Source: JAFALK01 sp042701975
GTDB taxonomy: Bacteria; Pseudomonadota; Gammaproteobacteria; Burkholderiales; Burkholderiaceae_C
Assembly: GCA_042701975.1 (NCBI GenBank)
Contig: CP170561.1
Location: forward strand, 1,612,001 to 1,676,000
Reading direction: 5' to 3'
Length of the DNA stretch: 64,000 bases
Shown here: in pieces, positions 63,444 through 64,000 of the stretch
Position numbering within the stretch: the stretch's first letter is position 1
Layout: each line of letters begins with the position of its first letter
Program-made: the position numbers and the translations under genes
The notes under the pieces: generated by a model
Told to the model about the DNA's origin: nothing
What the model saw: only the letters and a program-made list of their open reading frames with translations
The model's database searches: none

Positions 63444-64000
63444 ATGAAGCTGGAAACGAATCGAACCGATCGACGCACAGTGCTGGCCCGCCTCGCCGCG
63501 ATGGCCGCCGCAGGCGTGTCGCCGACCCTGGCCCTCGCCGAGGAGACCGAGCTGCCGCAGACACCATCGAAAGCAAAATCCGGCCCGGGTCGGCTCAAGC
63601 AGTCGGTGTGCCGCTGGACCCTGAAGACGCCGCTGCCGGAGCTGTGCCGGCGCCTGAAGGCGATGGGCTTCGCCGGCATCGATCTGATCTATCCGGACGA
63701 ATGGTCGATCGTCAATGACAGCGGCCTCGCCGTCTCGATGGCGTATGCATCACGGCGCGGGAAGTTCATCCAGACGGGCTTCAACGATCCGGCCAACCAC
63801 GCGATGCTGCTGAATGAGCTGGAAACCGCCATCCCGCTCGCAAAACGCGCGGGTGTGAAGCATCTTATCGCCATGTTCGGCAACCGCAACCCGGCCATCG
63901 ATGAGGGCAGGGCCATCGACAACTGCATCGCAGGCTTGTCGAAGATCGCGCCGCTGGCGGCGGAGAACGGCGTGACGATCTGCGTGGAGCTGCTCAACAG
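63444..64000 (+). CDS. Sugar phosphate isomerase/epimerase-like TIM-barrel protein, 3' end missing
   Basis: The frame is open from ATG at 63444 to the window edge (185 codons seen). A twin-arginine leader (TDRRTVLARLAAMAAAG) is followed by a hydroxypyruvate isomerase-like TIM barrel (QSVCRWTLKTPLPELCRRLK, MGFAGIDLIYPDEW, KHLIAMFGNRNP, VTICVELLNS) with the Glu of VELLNS as an expected metal ligand. The protein is probably exported folded. It appears to be the first chromosomal gene after the islands. The substrate is unknown. Confidence 0.82.
   Translation, partial: MKLETNRTDRRTVLARLAAMAAAGVSPTLALAEETELPQTPSKAKSGPGRLKQSVCRWTLKTPLPELCRRLKAMGFAGIDLIYPDEWSIVNDSGLAVSMAYASRRGKFIQTGFNDPANHAMLLNELETAIPLAKRAGVKHLIAMFGNRNPAIDEGRAIDNCIAGLSKIAPLAAENGVTICVELLN

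Noticed and set aside
63017..63718. Plus-strand frame with a membrane-like segment (SPFIFFLSLITYGG)
   Set aside because: It crosses the att-like site, the terminator copy and the start of the TIM-barrel gene in another frame. A small membrane protein before the att site is possible but unsupported.

Overview
The window reads as a GC-rich betaproteobacterial chromosome, most likely Burkholderiales. The reasons are the block rsmB, DUF4390 protein, ntrY and a short ntrX, the flavocytochrome c sulfide dehydrogenase pair, and a topB with a Lys/Ala-rich tail. No species can be named from sequence alone.

Region 1 (1-19650) is ordinary core genome in tightly packed, often ATGA-overlapping genes. It holds topB (5' end cut by the window), a hybrid-free sensor kinase, a nitronate monooxygenase-like protein, a TPR protein, proA, a DinB-like protein, a DUF1232 membrane protein, a DUF4139 protein, queC, a LemA protein, fccA/fccB, folE, rsmB, DUF4390, ntrY, ntrX and tRNA-Phe(GAA).

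Region 2 (19650-63441) is a stack of genomic islands accreted at the 3' end of tRNA-Phe. Beyond the tRNA itself, three sites resembling its 3' end (about 26982, 47677 and 63257) mark internal boundaries. Each lies about 58 bp downstream of a pair of TGTACC-type half-sites that look like integrase arm sites. Island A (19650-27001) carries a dead tyrosine integrase (2-bp frameshift plus an IS481-family insertion), a PD-(D/E)xK nuclease-like protein, an IS3-family element and a SEFIR-domain protein, so it looks defence-like. Island B (27002-47711) is the most interesting part. It has a 2127-aa SpvB/FG-GAP protein with ten tandem ~100-aa repeats, a separate Rhs protein ending in a JAB/JAMM-like domain, a small four-helix membrane protein (possible immunity), and then an 11-gene hybrid of type II secretion and type IV pilus assembly genes (pilO/pilP-like, a secretin with a C-terminal cohesin domain, four pseudopilins, gspF, gspE, pilM/pilN-like). 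I propose a self-contained, mobile secretion-plus-cargo module. Island C (47712-63290) holds signalling genes: a MASE4-like diguanylate cyclase, an orphan substrate-binding lipoprotein with a histidine kinase, response regulator and hybrid kinase in one operon, a chemotaxis receptor and a GGDEF-EAL protein. It also has small genes of unknown function and debris of an insertion sequence and possibly of gene cassettes. At 63292-63440 a diverged copy of the sequence from the tRNA-Phe terminator to the integrase start codon looks like the remnant of a fourth island.

Region 3 (63444-64000) returns to chromosome-like sequence with the start of a Tat-exported TIM-barrel sugar isomerase/epimerase that runs off the window.
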